This document shows positions 21,955 through 22,002 of a DNA stretch of 22,002 nucleotides, piece by piece. The stretch lies in contig UQPI01000035.1 of the NCBI GenBank assembly GCA_900542945.1, positions 1 to 22,002 of the forward strand, in the 5' to 3' direction. Both the position numbers and the translations under genes were made by a program. How positions within the stretch are numbered: position 1 is the stretch's first letter; every line of letters begins with the position of its first letter. The notes under the pieces were generated by a model. The model ran no database searches, was not told where the DNA came from, and was given only the letters and a program-made list of their open reading frames with translations. Source of the stretch: an uncultured Collinsella sp. (GTDB lineage Bacteria > Actinomycetota > Coriobacteriia > Coriobacteriales > Coriobacteriaceae).

Positions 21955-22002
21955 GCGGGCGTAGTTCAATGGTAGAACCCCAGCCTTCCAAGCTGATGAC
22001 GC
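21955..22002 (+). tRNA. tRNA-Gly (anticodon TCC), truncated by the window end
   Basis: The 5' part is GCGGGCG TA GTTCAATGGTAGAAC, then an anticodon arm with loop CTTCCAA giving anticodon TCC. The T arm and 3' acceptor strand lie beyond the window. It follows tRNA-Pro by 6 nt, so the two are co-transcribed. Confidence 0.9.

Noticed and set aside
21758..21964. A 68-codon frame over the end of brnQ and the tRNA genes
   Set aside because: It runs through a complete tRNA-Pro cloverleaf and the tRNA promoter, with no SD.

Overview
The window is about 22 kb of GC-rich, gene-dense bacterial chromosome. Its gene content suggests an obligate anaerobe of the Coriobacteriia, and a gut Collinsella-like actinobacterium is my best guess. 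That placement rests on codon use, the protein flavour and the anaerobic enzymes; no marker gene here proves it. I see no CRISPR array, rRNA, prophage or intact insertion sequence. Layout, left half: the 3' end of a YigZ/IMPACT-family gene (1-332); a C_GCAxxG_C_C-family gene (minus); an O-acetylhomoserine sulfhydrylase-like PLP enzyme; a DHA2-type MFS exporter; xanthine phosphoribosyltransferase; a 126-residue release-factor-like GGQ protein bracketed by two related palindromes; then, on the minus strand, a diacylglycerol-kinase-family lipid kinase and a ClC chloride channel. Layout, centre (7.7-13.2 kb): a molybdenum block. moeA and mogA act in molybdenum-cofactor maturation. A terminator and an A/T-rich promoter with interleaved inverted half-sites follow, then the molybdate ABC transporter modA-modB-modC. 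ModB is unusual because a signal peptide and about 185 extracytoplasmic residues precede the permease. Layout, right (13.2-20.4 kb): a 430-nt leader with a promoter, an inverted repeat, a tiny leader ORF and a possible Shine-Dalgarno-sequestering helix. It precedes two tandem 2-hydroxyacyl-CoA dehydratase/double-cubane-cluster-type proteins and their ATP-dependent activase. selD follows, reading through an in-frame UGA (selenocysteine) at its catalytic position with a SECIS-like hairpin downstream, then yedF, a DUF3343 (Se/S carrier-like) gene and a cysteine-desulfurase-family gene. The last 1.6 kb hold a BrnQ-type branched-chain amino acid carrier, a strong tRNA promoter, tRNA-Pro(TGG) and a truncated tRNA-Gly(TCC). 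How the genes fit together: molybdate uptake and Moco maturation sit beside selenium activation, which fits a cell that makes molybdenum- and selenium-dependent enzymes such as formate dehydrogenase, although none is encoded here. The most interesting unit is the collinear block of two double-cubane-type proteins, activase, SelD(Sec), YedF, DUF3343 and desulfurase. It may be a low-potential reductase linked to selenium or sulfur handling. Two homologous ~80-nt palindromic elements, one directly after each dehydratase-like gene, add an unexplained structural layer.
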